A DNA stretch of 64,000 nt from Flammeovirga sp. SJP92 (GTDB lineage Bacteria; Bacteroidota; Bacteroidia; Cytophagales; Flammeovirgaceae). Location: contig NZ_LQAQ01000119.1 of the NCBI RefSeq assembly GCF_001583495.1, positions 43,617-107,616 on the forward strand. The letters are read 5' to 3'. Shown here piece by piece: positions 36,993-45,800 of this stretch; positions within the stretch are counted from its first letter, which is position 1, and every line of letters begins with the position of its first letter. The position numbers were made by a program, and so were the translations under genes. The notes below the pieces were generated by a model. It had not been told where the DNA came from and searched no databases. It worked only from the letters and a program-made list of their open reading frames with translations.

Positions 36993-38383
36993 TATTCTAT
37001 ATTACTTTTAATTGGAAGTGTAATTCTAAATTCTGTATTACCAGGTTGACTTGTCACCTTAATAGTACCTTCATGTTTATCAATGATTTTTTTTGTGATA
37101 TCAAGCCCAAGACCTGTTCCTTTGCCAATGCCTTTTGTGGTAAAAAAGGGTTCGAAAATTCTACTTCTAATCTCTTCTGGAATACCTTTTCCAGTATCCG
37201 TGAGATAGATTTTTACATTCTCATCATCAAAAGCAGTACGAACTCCAATTGTTCCTTTTTCTTCCAGTGCATCAATACCGTTCGCCAAAATATTCATCCA
37301 AACCTGATTCAATTCGCCTGGCATCCCATCAATTTCAGGCAAATTAGGAGCTAATTTCATGTCTAGCTGATGCCCTTGCTTTTGGATCTTATGCTCTAAG
37401 AGTTTGACAGTAGATTGAAGCCCTTCATGGACATTCATTTTTTGCATATCCTGACTTCTGTCCATATAGGAGAAGGATTTAATGGAAGTAATCAATGAAG
37501 AAATTCTTTCGGATGCTTCGCTGATATCCTGCACCATTTTTTCAGTGATCAACTGACTGCCTACCCATCCTAATGTAGAGGCAAAGTTTTGATCTCCTAG
37601 TTCATCATACATTTCTTCCAAATCCTCTTCTTGAATTTGAAAATCCACAAGTGCACCAACAATATCATCCACATCTTCCATACCTTTGTCTTCCAAAAAA
37701 TCAGTTAAGTCATCTTCTAGATTACTCTTTTCTATCAATGTCATGGCTGTTTTGGGAGCTGTAAGTTTTTGATGTATAAAGGTATTGACGTGATCTATTT
37801 CCTCTTCATTGACATTCATGGACATCACTGCTTTGAACCTTTCAGGTACAGAAGAAAGGTGCTTTTTGAGCTCTTTGCCACTTCGGGCCATTGCACTGGC
37901 AGGGTTGTTTAATTCATGAGCCAAACCGGCACTCATTTTCCCTAAAGCCATTAGCTTTTCATTTTGAGTCTGCACTTTAGCAAATTCCCTTACCCTAGTG
38001 GTCATGGTGTGTACCAAGCATTCGGTGAGTTCGTAATTGTGTCGGATCATATCACCTAACAAATCCCTATGAAGTCGGAAAATGGTACTTTCACCACAAG
38101 AATGGCAAAGCATTCCAAATTCTTTTATTCTTGAAAAGGGAAGCACACCAGAAACGGTATTCACACCAAAAGAATCCATGTATTTCTTCCCTTTATCATT
38201 AAAAATATAGGTTCTGAATTCTCCCTCAAACACCACAAAAAGATATTCGGCGGGATCTCCAGGCCGGAACATAGGTTCTTTATCTTTGAACGTCTTCAAT
38301 TCTCCGTGATTTAACAACCACTGTAACTGATCTTCGGGAACGCCTTCAAAAGTTGGGACTGCTTTTAATTTCTCAATAGACAT
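36992..38383 (-). CDS. Sensor histidine kinase with N-terminal cNMP-binding domain
   Basis: 463 aa, no transmembrane segment. Residues ~5-125 form a cyclic-nucleotide-binding-like beta barrel (FRPGDPAEYLFVVFEGEFRT). The dimerisation/phospho-acceptor helix carries H156 in AGLAHELNNPA. The ATPase domain shows the N box (NQVWMNILANGIDAL), G1 (DTGKGIPE) and G2 (GKGTGLGLDI). It is the first gene of the operon with the receiver-reductase fusion, its obvious partner, and bestrophin. The ligand of the cNMP fold is unknown. Confidence 0.88.
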   Translation of the reverse strand: MSIEKLKAVPTFEGVPEDQLQWLLNHGELKTFKDKEPMFRPGDPAEYLFVVFEGEFRTYIFNDKGKKYMDSFGVNTVSGVLPFSRIKEFGMLCHSCGESTIFRLHRDLLGDMIRHNYELTECLVHTMTTRVREFAKVQTQNEKLMALGKMSAGLAHELNNPASAMARSGKELKKHLSSVPERFKAVMSMNVNEEEIDHVNTFIHQKLTAPKTAMTLIEKSNLEDDLTDFLEDKGMEDVDDIVGALVDFQIQEEDLEEMYDELGDQNFASTLGWVGSQLITEKMVQDISEASERISSLITSIKSFSYMDRSQDMQKMNVHEGLQSTVKLLEHKIQKQGHQLDMKLAPNLPEIDGMPGELNQVWMNILANGIDALEEKGTIGVRTAFDDENVKIYLTDTGKGIPEEIRSRIFEPFFTTKGIGKGTGLGLDITKKIIDKHEGTIKVTSQPGNTEFRITLPIKSNIE

Positions 38384-38478
38384 AGTTTTTGTTTGAATAA
38401 GAGTGCGTTTAGGTTGAGCAATGTCTATTGAAGATAATTGAATTTTTGCTAATAATAAAAGAAGGTGATTCTTTGTGT

Positions 38479-38625
38479 TGACTCAAGAATAGAATAAGGT
38501 GTTTTTTGAAACTTTAAGCCTCTTATTCAGGAATTGGATTCTTGTTTTGTATTACAATAAGAGATAACTTGTGGGGGGCTTTCAATTATTTAATTTATAG
38601 GGAGTTGGGAGGTGTTTTTATTATT
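38479..38625 (+). repeat. Island leader repeat, copy A
   Basis: First of five related elements found upstream of accessory genes. It holds TCTTGTTTTGTATTACAATA, a palindromic TTGTATTACAA core, and ends with GGGAGTTGGGAGGTGTTTTT. Copies A, B (41491-41650) and E (60632-60780) form one subtype. It lies about 90 bp before the ATG at 38716, in a 332-bp gap that also holds the promoter of the minus-strand kinase operon. Confidence 0.7.
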
Positions 38626-38715
38626 TGATGAGCGTTATTGTGTTTGTCTCAGATTTTTAAGAGTAAAAACGTTATCGTTTATATTCAGTGTTGTGTGTAA
38701 TTCAAAATTAAAAAT

Positions 38716-39468
38716 ATGGAATTTAATAAAACTGAGATTCGGGAAGATTATTGGTGTTTTGTCCCTGCTGAAAAAATTTCATTTAGTGAGTTTGAAAAAC
38801 TTGATTATCAGTGCTGGTGTGACAACAAAAAGCATGATATAGAGGTGGTTTTGGAAATTAATGAAAAAGATTGCCCTAAGGAACCAAGTGCTAGACAAAT
38901 AGAAATCATGGATTTTATATATCAAAATCAAAAGTCAATAATCAACAGTATATGGAAATACTATAATGACTTGATAATTCCAATTTATGATGAAGCCGTT
39001 GGTTTGGAAGATGAATGGATAGCCAAAGATATTTCGGAAATATCAAAAATATTCGGAATTAAAAAAATTGAGATACCAACTTATGATTACAACTGTTCAT
39101 ATTTTCGTATTGAACTTGATTTTCAATACGATTGTGAACACGGATGCTACATTCTGTTTAAGAATAATACTCCAATAGATTTTTTAGAAATTGGAACAAA
39201 AAGTGATGATGCAATAGGCTTGTATGAGAATGGACTCGGAAATTCTGATAAATCTAAATTTAGTATCAGTATAAATGAATTGAATGGAAAAAATGTCTTT
39301 AGTGGAGACTTTTATGATAATGAAGAAATAAGTTTTGAACTTAAGAAAGGTGTATACAGAATATATTATACTGTAAATTCATCAAATTGTATAAGAAATA
39401 TTATAGTTGATTCAGATAAAGAAATTTTTACACTAAAACATATTTTGACGAATTGTATAGAAACCTAA
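38716..39468 (+). CDS. Hypothetical protein, immunity-like
   Basis: 250 aa, acidic, no leader, rich in Ile/Asn/Asp. The N-terminal third (CWCDNKKHDIEVVLEINE, then IMDFIYQNQKSIINSIWKYY) resembles DUF6985-type proteins that travel with polymorphic toxins; the C-terminal ~120 residues are beta-rich. The call is from general pattern, not a confirmed domain. It directly follows leader repeat A, and its base composition is more A/T-rich than the kinase operon beside it. Confidence 0.5.
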   Translation: MEFNKTEIREDYWCFVPAEKISFSEFEKLDYQCWCDNKKHDIEVVLEINEKDCPKEPSARQIEIMDFIYQNQKSIINSIWKYYNDLIIPIYDEAVGLEDEWIAKDISEISKIFGIKKIEIPTYDYNCSYFRIELDFQYDCEHGCYILFKNNTPIDFLEIGTKSDDAIGLYENGLGNSDKSKFSISINELNGKNVFSGDFYDNEEISFELKKGVYRIYYTVNSSNCIRNIIVDSDKEIFTLKHILTNCIET

Positions 39469-39477
39469 CCACATACA

Positions 39478-39838
39478 ACGTTTAGTGTTATAAATCAACT
39501 ACATAAGAATTACAGCAACAAATGGGGAGATCATTTGATAAATTATATAATAACTTTATCTAATATAGAATCATTGCGAGAGTTCTTTGACATTCTTAGT
39601 TTGGAAAAGTTAGATAAACTTAAAGTAAAGTCTAAGAACAATTATAGAAAAGAATAATTGGAAAATTGAAATTGTAGAAACATTAAATAACGTATTTAAA
39701 TTACAAATGACACACAAACTAGGTGCTGTTATTGAAAAAACAGAAACTGATATTGAAGCCATGAAAAGTGAAGCGATTAAGGATTCTATTAAACTTGAAA
39801 AACAAATTCAAATAAAAACAAACCATGGTAATCGCTAG
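39478..39838 (+). pseudogene. Frameshifted remnant of an unknown gene
   Basis: One frame runs SVINQLHKNYSNKWGDHLIN through LEKLDKLKVKSKNNYRK and stops near 39655; the next frame continues RIIGKIEIVETLNNVFKLQM to a stop at 39838. Together they read like one helical, charged protein broken by a frameshift. No start is evident and the family is unknown. It fills most of the 460-bp gap after the preceding gene. Confidence 0.5.
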
Positions 39839-39928
39839 TCTCAATCTATCATTCACACCCCTTTATATGTAGTTTAGCATTCAAATTGTAGTCGATTTGA
39901 AAAAAAACTCAGTATACAAAAAGAAAAT

Positions 39929-40333
39929 ATGGACTCTATTTATATAGAACTTGTTGTTAGCGCTGTTCAAAACGGACAAGAAGTTTGGATGCAAGGTGAT
40001 GTTGAAATTCTAATTAATGGAAGTAAACCGTATAATGAAGGTGATATTGTAGACTTTGAAATTCTTTATAAGAGTTTGACAAACGAAGGTGATTTCTTTA
40101 TTTTTTCTTGTAATTGCGGTTTTCCAGAATGTGGAGGATGGATAAAAGGGATCAATGTAAAGCACCAAACTGATAATACAATATGGACTGATATGGATAA
40201 TGAAAGGAAATGGACATTTGATAAAGCAAAAATAGAATTAGATATAAAAGAATTGAAGAAAGAAGTTCTTTTCTATAAAGATTATTTTTTAAAGAAAGGG
40301 ATTGATTATGTAGGAGTTGGGTATAATTGGTAA
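39929..40333 (+). CDS. Small cysteine-motif protein, immunity-like
   Basis: 134 aa, no leader. Acidic N-terminal half with beta pattern, then the motif CNCGFPECGG (three Cys around residues 55-62) and a helical C-terminus. A similar small Cys motif (CRCCGDEGCG) is found in the protein at 40960. Such small acidic proteins accumulate around toxin loci in Bacteroidota; the function here is unknown. The next gene begins 6 bp after its stop, so they share a transcript. Confidence 0.55.
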   Translation: MDSIYIELVVSAVQNGQEVWMQGDVEILINGSKPYNEGDIVDFEILYKSLTNEGDFFIFSCNCGFPECGGWIKGINVKHQTDNTIWTDMDNERKWTFDKAKIELDIKELKKEVLFYKDYFLKKGIDYVGVGYNW

Positions 40334-40339
40334 AATAAA

Positions 40340-40723
40340 ATGGAACATTTAGCATTATATAGTGAATTAAACCTGAGTGACTTTTGTAATAAAATTTCTG
40401 ATTTGTTTGTATTGCCAAAATTTGTACTTGATTCTGAAAATGAAACTGAGTGGGGAGAATCAAAAAAAGGTGATTTACAGATAAATGTTAGTAGACCTTT
40501 TGAAATAGGAACTCTTCAAGAGTGGGATGATACCGTTCCTGAAGGATGTAATTTTGGAATAATAATTACAAAACCAAATATCAAACAAAAAGAGGTTGAG
40601 AAAATAGGTGAATTAATAACAAACGAATTCAAAACTTCCGTCTTTCATCATCGAACTTGGTTAGGACCAGGACAGAATATTAGAAGGGAGATTGAAATTA
40701 AAGGGAGCTACAATAACATCTAA
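40340..40723 (+). CDS. Small hypothetical protein, immunity-like
   Basis: 127 aa, acidic, no leader or membrane segment. Pattern of helix then strands (MEHLALYSELNLSDFCNKIS, NFGIIITKPNIKQKEVEKIG) with a Trp-Gly-Pro turn near the end. Not recognised. It follows the gene at 39929 by 6 bp and is probably co-expressed with it. Confidence 0.5.
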   Translation: MEHLALYSELNLSDFCNKISDLFVLPKFVLDSENETEWGESKKGDLQINVSRPFEIGTLQEWDDTVPEGCNFGIIITKPNIKQKEVEKIGELITNEFKTSVFHHRTWLGPGQNIRREIEIKGSYNNI

Positions 40724-40834
40724 AATTCAAAGGTTTGGTTCTCGTACCCTCATATAGGGCTTAGTCATTATGTTGCAGTCAATTGATTTAAAGTAAAATA
40801 GACTCTGTTATTCTTTAGTATGCTACTCATGTAG

Positions 40835-40963
40835 AGATGTAATTTAATAACTTCTAACAATAAAATAGATGAACCTGAAGAGGTAATTTTTGATATGCCA
40901 AGTTATGATAAACTAAAATTAAAGCACTGTATAAGAAATAATAATTCAGGGAAGAAAAAATGA
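40835..40963 (+). pseudogene. 3' remnant of a lost gene overlapping the next start
   Basis: An open stretch without a start codon ends DEPEEVIFDMPSYDKLKLKH then a short basic tail. Its stop TGA overlaps the ATG of the gene at 40960 (ATGA), a typical translational-coupling join, so an upstream operon partner seems to have been lost except for its tail. Confidence 0.4.
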
Positions 40964-41403
40964 AATTTAGTCAATTAGAATTTAAACGATCAGTTTTATC
41001 AAAAGACAAAGTTTTCAATGAGGACCAACCATTTATTGATTTTATTATTGATGGAATATCACTATCAGAACTACTTGGTGATACAAGTGATCCCTTAACA
41101 ATTTATGGATGGGGAATCAATAAAAAGTTTGAATTGTCCTATGCTGAGAGGCTTATCAATTTTAAAAAATCTGATTTTGCCAACGGGCTTCAAACTGCAT
41201 ATGTATGTCGTTGCTGTGGTGATGAAGGATGTGGAGCGGTTATGTTTGATATAATCAATCATGGGGCTTATGTTGAATGGAATAATTTTGTATATAGTAA
41301 TGGTTACCCTACTAATGAAGAACCAATTAATATTCAACCTGTGTTTTTTGAAATTGGTGGTTATCACAGGGCGATAGGGCAACTTAAATCGTTGATAAAA
41401 TAA
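40960..41403 (+). CDS. Small cysteine-motif protein, immunity-like
   Basis: 147 aa, no leader. It holds YVCRCCGDEGCGAVMFDI (about residues 85-102) followed by VEWNNFVYSNGYP, a pattern I associate with a widespread family of uncharacterised bacterial proteins with a CGDxGCG motif. The four Cys could bind a metal. The start overlaps the stop of a gene remnant, and leader repeat B follows the gene. Confidence 0.55.
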   Translation: MKFSQLEFKRSVLSKDKVFNEDQPFIDFIIDGISLSELLGDTSDPLTIYGWGINKKFELSYAERLINFKKSDFANGLQTAYVCRCCGDEGCGAVMFDIINHGAYVEWNNFVYSNGYPTNEEPINIQPVFFEIGGYHRAIGQLKSLIK

Positions 41404-41490
41404 GAAGCAATATAATTTTGTATAAAATTATAGGCTCCTTTGTTTGCAACAGACTTTGTTTTAAACTTTTGAGTATAAAACAATTTTTAT

Positions 41491-41650
41491 TTACACTCGA
41501 ATAGAATAAGATATTTTTGGTTTGTTGATCTACTTTTTTTAGGAATTGTATTCTTGTTTTGTATTACAATAAGATATACCTTGTTGTAGAAGCTTTTCAA
41601 CAGTCTAACAGCAAACTAATTTTTGAGAGGGAGTTGGGAGGTATTGTTTC
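41491..41650 (+). repeat. Island leader repeat, copy B
   Basis: Aligns with copies A and E over about 150 bp: ACACTCGAATAGAATAAG at the start, TTCTTGTTTTGTATTACAAT in the middle, AAGCTTTTCAA shared with E, and GGGAGTTGGGAGGT at the end. It lies 48 bp before the ATG at 41699. Confidence 0.75.
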
Positions 41651-41698
41651 AAGTATACACATTGATTTTGTTTATCTAATCTTAGTCGTAAAAAGGGT

Positions 41699-42463
41699 AT
41701 GGTAAAGTTAACTCCAGTAAATCAAACTAGTAGTCGAGAATGCCTAGAAAGCAAAATTAGACATCACATCAATAAGCTTGATGAATATCAAAAAGATCAA
41801 AATCAAAAAATACTAGAATTATGTCAGGTTGGTAAAGTATTATGTACATATTTCCCAGCCTATTCATTTAAAGAAATTCGTGAAGTACCTGATTTTATAA
41901 TTACAGATGGTATCAATGATATTTGTATTGAACACGAATTGATATTACAACCAGAGAAAAAAAAGAGAATTGGTTTTCTCGAAAATACGGCATTATTGGC
42001 AGAACGTGAACTGTATGAAGATGAAGATTTTCCAAAATTTCATGCTGATTGTAGAATTTCAGACTCATTTAAATTTAGAACAAGAGATAAACAAAGTATT
42101 ATTGATACTTTCATAAATGTTATAAGGCATAAATATTTAACAGGTAAATTATTAGATAACGAACTCATTGAGCGAATAACATTTACAAAACATTCTCAGA
42201 AAACAATTTCATTAAATTTTGGGGCATATATGGTTTCTGAAATATCAGAATCAACAATTTGCGAATTCATTTCAAAGAAAGAACAGAAAATTGATAAGTA
42301 CATTGAAAATACAGGTCTTAAACAGTGGTTAATACTAATTATTGGAAATACATGCCATAGTTCATATGAAGTGTTTGATCCATTTAATGTTGTTTTCAAG
42401 TCAAAATTTGATAAAATCTTCTTACTTGAAGATTTTGATAATGTCTTATACGAACTAAAGTAA
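41699..42463 (+). CDS. Hypothetical protein, possible nuclease-like fold
   Basis: 254 aa, cytoplasmic by appearance. The segment VPDFIITDGINDICIEHELI (about 64-83) followed by a basic stretch (KKKRIGFLEN) loosely resembles the strand-acid-strand order of PD-(D/E)xK enzymes, but the second acid/lysine spacing is not convincing. The C-terminus has a hydrophobic strand LKQWLILIIGNTCHS. No family recognised. It directly follows leader repeat B. Confidence 0.45.
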   Translation: MVKLTPVNQTSSRECLESKIRHHINKLDEYQKDQNQKILELCQVGKVLCTYFPAYSFKEIREVPDFIITDGINDICIEHELILQPEKKKRIGFLENTALLAERELYEDEDFPKFHADCRISDSFKFRTRDKQSIIDTFINVIRHKYLTGKLLDNELIERITFTKHSQKTISLNFGAYMVSEISESTICEFISKKEQKIDKYIENTGLKQWLILIIGNTCHSSYEVFDPFNVVFKSKFDKIFLLEDFDNVLYELK

Positions 42464-42514
42464 AAATTAGGGTTTCAAAACCAAATATTAAGTGATTAGA
42501 TAAAAAATAAGAAT

Positions 42515-42661
42515 ATGGGACATCATATAGAAGCTTTAATTACCTATGAAAAGTCAAATAGGATTAAAATACAAAGTGTAGAAATTCCACAGCTAGTGGA
42601 AAATGGCTTTTATATTATCCCTTTAGATATTTGTCATACTATAGATTGGGGAACAAAATGA
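42515..42661 (+). pseudogene. Truncated small ORF coupled to the next gene
   Basis: MGHHIEALITYEKSNRIKIQ and onward, 48 codons, ending TGA that overlaps the ATG at 42658. It looks like the first part of a longer soluble protein cut short by a deletion that joined it to the following lipoprotein gene. Confidence 0.4.
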
Positions 42662-43695
42662 AAAAGACAATTACTTTAATAATTCTGTGTACTTTGACGC
42701 TTCTATTTCTAAAGAATTGTACTCATTTTAGATGGGATAGATTTAGACCAAATGGATTGCCTTCTAAAGATTATAATGTTCTTTTCAATGATAACGATAG
42801 TGTTTTTTACATTGGAGGGAGATCTTCAAAGCTCTTTTTAAGCGAAGATAAAAGCTCCGTTGATAGTTCAATTAACAAAACGATTTTATACTACTCTTTA
42901 GATATTTGTAAAAATTGGAATAAAATTGATATTAATTTTACAGGAAATGTAAGTCATTTACATGTTGAGGGAGATACTTTAATTGTCGCAAACCAGTTTC
43001 TTAAAATGCCATCAAACATATTGTATTCCACAAATTTAGGACAAAGTTGGGAGTCTCTTATAAGTCTAGATAGTTCAAAATATATTCAAGACATTGCATA
43101 TAATAATACTTTAGGAGTTGTTACAGCAGTAAGAGGGAATACTTATTTGAACTTGCTGGCTCTTAAAAATGGTGTAGTAGACACATTAATAAATTTCCCA
43201 AAATCACATTACAACCTTGAACTATTAGATAATAAGGCTTTCTTTATAGCTAAAAATGAGAATACCAATGTCATTATTATTTTTGATTACGAAACGAAGG
43301 AAGTTAATCAAATTGCCTTAAACAATAATCACAGAGTAGTTTGTAAAGGAACAGATACAGAAGGAAACCTTTTACTAGTTTTGGAAGAAGAGAAAAATCG
43401 AAATGTGATATTAAGAATAAATACTAAAATCGAAAGAATTGAATTAGGAGACTTTGCTGAATATCGAGTAAACCGAATTAGTGGGAACTCAAAAAGAATA
43501 TATCTAGATGTGCATGAAGAAGAAAATAAAAATATTCTAGGCGTAAAGCATGAATTAATATTTACGGAGAATGAAGGAAAGTCCTGGATACAGGAAGATT
43601 ACCCAATCTCACAATCAACTAAACCCTTTACTACATTAGTTGGCGGTGGTTATATTACTTATTCAGCTTTTGGGGAGTTTCAAAGACTTAATTAG
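42658..43695 (+). CDS. Exported beta-propeller-like lipoprotein
   Basis: 345 aa from ATG 42658, chosen for its leader (MKKTITLIILCTLTLLFLKN followed by Cys), a plausible lipobox. The mature part contains BNR/sortilin-like propeller strands with Asp-box-type turns (LYYSLDICKNWNKID, LYSTNLGQSWESL, IFTENEGKSWIQED). Such folds bind glycans or proteins. Its last 26 codons recur almost unchanged, without the rest of the gene, at 46776-46867. Confidence 0.65.
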   Translation: MKKTITLIILCTLTLLFLKNCTHFRWDRFRPNGLPSKDYNVLFNDNDSVFYIGGRSSKLFLSEDKSSVDSSINKTILYYSLDICKNWNKIDINFTGNVSHLHVEGDTLIVANQFLKMPSNILYSTNLGQSWESLISLDSSKYIQDIAYNNTLGVVTAVRGNTYLNLLALKNGVVDTLINFPKSHYNLELLDNKAFFIAKNENTNVIIIFDYETKEVNQIALNNNHRVVCKGTDTEGNLLLVLEEEKNRNVILRINTKIERIELGDFAEYRVNRISGNSKRIYLDVHEEENKNILGVKHELIFTENEGKSWIQEDYPISQSTKPFTTLVGGGYITYSAFGEFQRLN

Positions 43696-43992
43696 CGGAA
43701 GCTGATTTCATAATATATCACCCCTGAAAAATAGCGATGAACATTATTGACCGTCACAACAGATGGATGAAAATAAGGCGTGTTCAGCTTTTGTGTTCTT
43801 AAGATCAAATGCCCTTTTATAACTTTTCCTCCAATAAATTCCCTATCACCCGTTACATTTATTTTTAATAATAGGGAAAAAAGCATTTTCATCAAGTTCA
43901 AATTCACTGAAAAATTTTTGTATTCTTCTCAGTTTAGATTCAAGTTTTCTAAAACAGCTTCTTGAACACTTCAAATGGACAAAATTTCTTTA

Positions 43993-44010
43993 TAACTATA
44001 AAAATAGTTG
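43993..44010. promoter_or_regulatory. Candidate BlaI operator
   Basis: AACTATAAAAATAGTT is a perfect inverted repeat (6+4+6) lying 34 bp before the blaI-like ATG; a related half-site TATAGTTATAC lies just downstream (44023-44033). Position and symmetry fit autoregulation by the BlaI/MecI-type repressor. Confidence 0.4.
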
Positions 44011-44042
44011 TATTATTATATTTATAGTTATACATTTATTGT

Positions 44043-44426
44043 ATGAAAGAGTTAACAAAGGCAGAAGAACAAGTAATGCGCATTATTTGGAAGCTTGAAA
44101 AAGCTTTCTTAAAGGATGTTGTAGAGGGATTTCCAGAACCTAAGCCTGCATACACGACGGTGTCAACAGTAGTTAGGGTGTTGGTAAAAAAAGAATTCCT
44201 TGGTCACAAGACTTATGGTAAAGTGAATGAATATTTTCCTTTGGTATCGAAAGACAAATATTTTGGTGAACATTTAGGGGGAGTAATTAAAAACTTCTTC
44301 GATGGATCAACTAAAAAGTTTACTTCTTTCTTTACCGAAAACCAAAACCTCAGCATTAATGAGCTGGAACAGATGAAGCAGTTGCTTGAAACAAAAATTA
44401 ACGAATTAAAGAAAAATAATGACTAG
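44043..44426 (+). CDS. BlaI/MecI/CopY-family transcriptional repressor
   Basis: 127 aa winged-helix repressor. The N-terminal MKELTKAEEQVMRIIWKLEK and PAYTTVSTVVRVLVKKEFLG are typical DNA-binding helices; the C-terminal half mediates dimerisation and is usually cleaved by the partner protease. It overlaps the membrane metallopeptidase gene by 8 bp, the standard BlaI-BlaR arrangement. A dyad operator candidate lies in its promoter. Confidence 0.9.
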   Translation: MKELTKAEEQVMRIIWKLEKAFLKDVVEGFPEPKPAYTTVSTVVRVLVKKEFLGHKTYGKVNEYFPLVSKDKYFGEHLGGVIKNFFDGSTKKFTSFFTENQNLSINELEQMKQLLETKINELKKNND

Positions 44427-45663
44427 TTTAACTATCTATTTGCTAAAAGTAACTTTTGTGAGTAGTGTCTTTATAGTCTGCTATTATTTATTATTTCGAA
44501 AGTTGACATTTCATGCATTTAATCGAGGAATTTTACTCTTGATTATGCCCATTTCTTTGGCTTTGCCGTTGATGGATTTTGATATTCAGTCACCTGTAAA
44601 ATACCTAATTAGTGATTTGGAAAAGGTAGGTTTTGGAGATACTTTTGAACCAGTTTCTTCTGGTTCAAAAGTCTATAAATCAACCTTAGAATTCACAGAA
44701 TTTATTGACTATGTTTACTGGATAGGCTTTGTTGTGAGCTTTGTATTGCTTGTTGCCAATACTGTTCAGCTCTTTCATAAAATAGGCTCGGCACACAAGG
44801 TTTATTCAGCGGACTACTCAATTTATCGGGGTGATGTAAATGCTGTCTTTTCATGTTTTAAATGGATTTTGATTCCTCAAGAACACATTTATAATGAGAC
44901 TGATGATCCCATTATTAAGCATGAGTTGGCACATGTACGTTCAGGTCATTCATATGATCTATTGTTTACAGAGCTATTTATAGTATTTACCTGGTTCAAC
45001 CCTTTTGTTTTTCTCTTTCGTAAGCTGTTACGTTCTGTACATGAATTTCAGGCTGATGAACAAGTTTTGTCCGAGTCAATCAAGAAATCTGATTATCTCG
45101 AACTCATGCTCAACAACCTATTGGTACAGCATCAATTCAGTTTGACAAGCAGTTTTAAAAGTTCAATAATTGAAAACAGAATAGAAATGATCACTAAAAA
45201 TAAAAGTTCGTTTTTTAATGTAGGTAAGTACCTTTTCCTTTTACCGGTAATGTTTATGGTTTTATTCGCCTTTGCTGAGATCAAAGGATCCACACCATCA
45301 ATATCTCCCATAAAAAAAGGATCATATGATAAAATCGTAATGCCTTTCTCCAAGAATAAGCACGGTATAGATATGGTAGCAAGTTCTGGAACAGATATTT
45401 TAGCTACAGGCTCAGGTGAAGTGCTTAAATCTTCTTTCGATAAAAATTGGGGTAACGTTGTTGTTATTGATCATGGCAATGGGTACCAAACTCGGTATGC
45501 TCATATGAATGACATCATGGTATTTAAGGGGCAAACCGTCTCATCAGGTCAAGTAATTGGGCATGTTGGTAGTACAGGAAAATCAAATAATAAACCTCAC
45601 CTCAATTACCAAGTAAGAAAAAATGGTAAAAAGGTTGATCCTGAAACTTATTTTACAAAATAA
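44419..45663 (+). CDS. BlaR1-like M56 metallopeptidase fused to a degenerate M23 domain
   Basis: 414 aa. Four to five membrane segments surround the cytoplasmic zinc protease motif HELAH (168-172) of the M56/BlaR1 family. After the last membrane segment (about 275-290) an M23/LytM-like domain follows: GTDILATGSGEVLKS, YQTRYAHMNDI, GQVIGHVGSTGKS. Two zinc-ligand positions look altered: KHGID instead of HxGID and HLN instead of HLH, so this part may bind rather than cut peptidoglycan. Probably senses cell-wall state and cleaves the co-encoded repressor. Confidence 0.82.
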   Translation: MTSLTIYLLKVTFVSSVFIVCYYLLFRKLTFHAFNRGILLLIMPISLALPLMDFDIQSPVKYLISDLEKVGFGDTFEPVSSGSKVYKSTLEFTEFIDYVYWIGFVVSFVLLVANTVQLFHKIGSAHKVYSADYSIYRGDVNAVFSCFKWILIPQEHIYNETDDPIIKHELAHVRSGHSYDLLFTELFIVFTWFNPFVFLFRKLLRSVHEFQADEQVLSESIKKSDYLELMLNNLLVQHQFSLTSSFKSSIIENRIEMITKNKSSFFNVGKYLFLLPVMFMVLFAFAEIKGSTPSISPIKKGSYDKIVMPFSKNKHGIDMVASSGTDILATGSGEVLKSSFDKNWGNVVVIDHGNGYQTRYAHMNDIMVFKGQTVSSGQVIGHVGSTGKSNNKPHLNYQVRKNGKKVDPETYFTK

Positions 45664-45800
45664 ATTCATAACATGAGATAATAATGAATGCGCTTATTTC
45701 TATATAGTCATCTAGGGTCATTAAATATTCGGTGAGCTTAGGCATGGCTTATTCAAGCGCATTCATTTTTTTCGATACATTAATTTTCATATTCTATGTC

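Noticed and set aside
43692..43965. Minus-strand 71-codon frame and adjoining frame near 43.7-44.0 kb
   Set aside because: Two frames can be joined by a frameshift into a basic protein-like sequence, but no family was recognised and no start or neighbour supports a gene.
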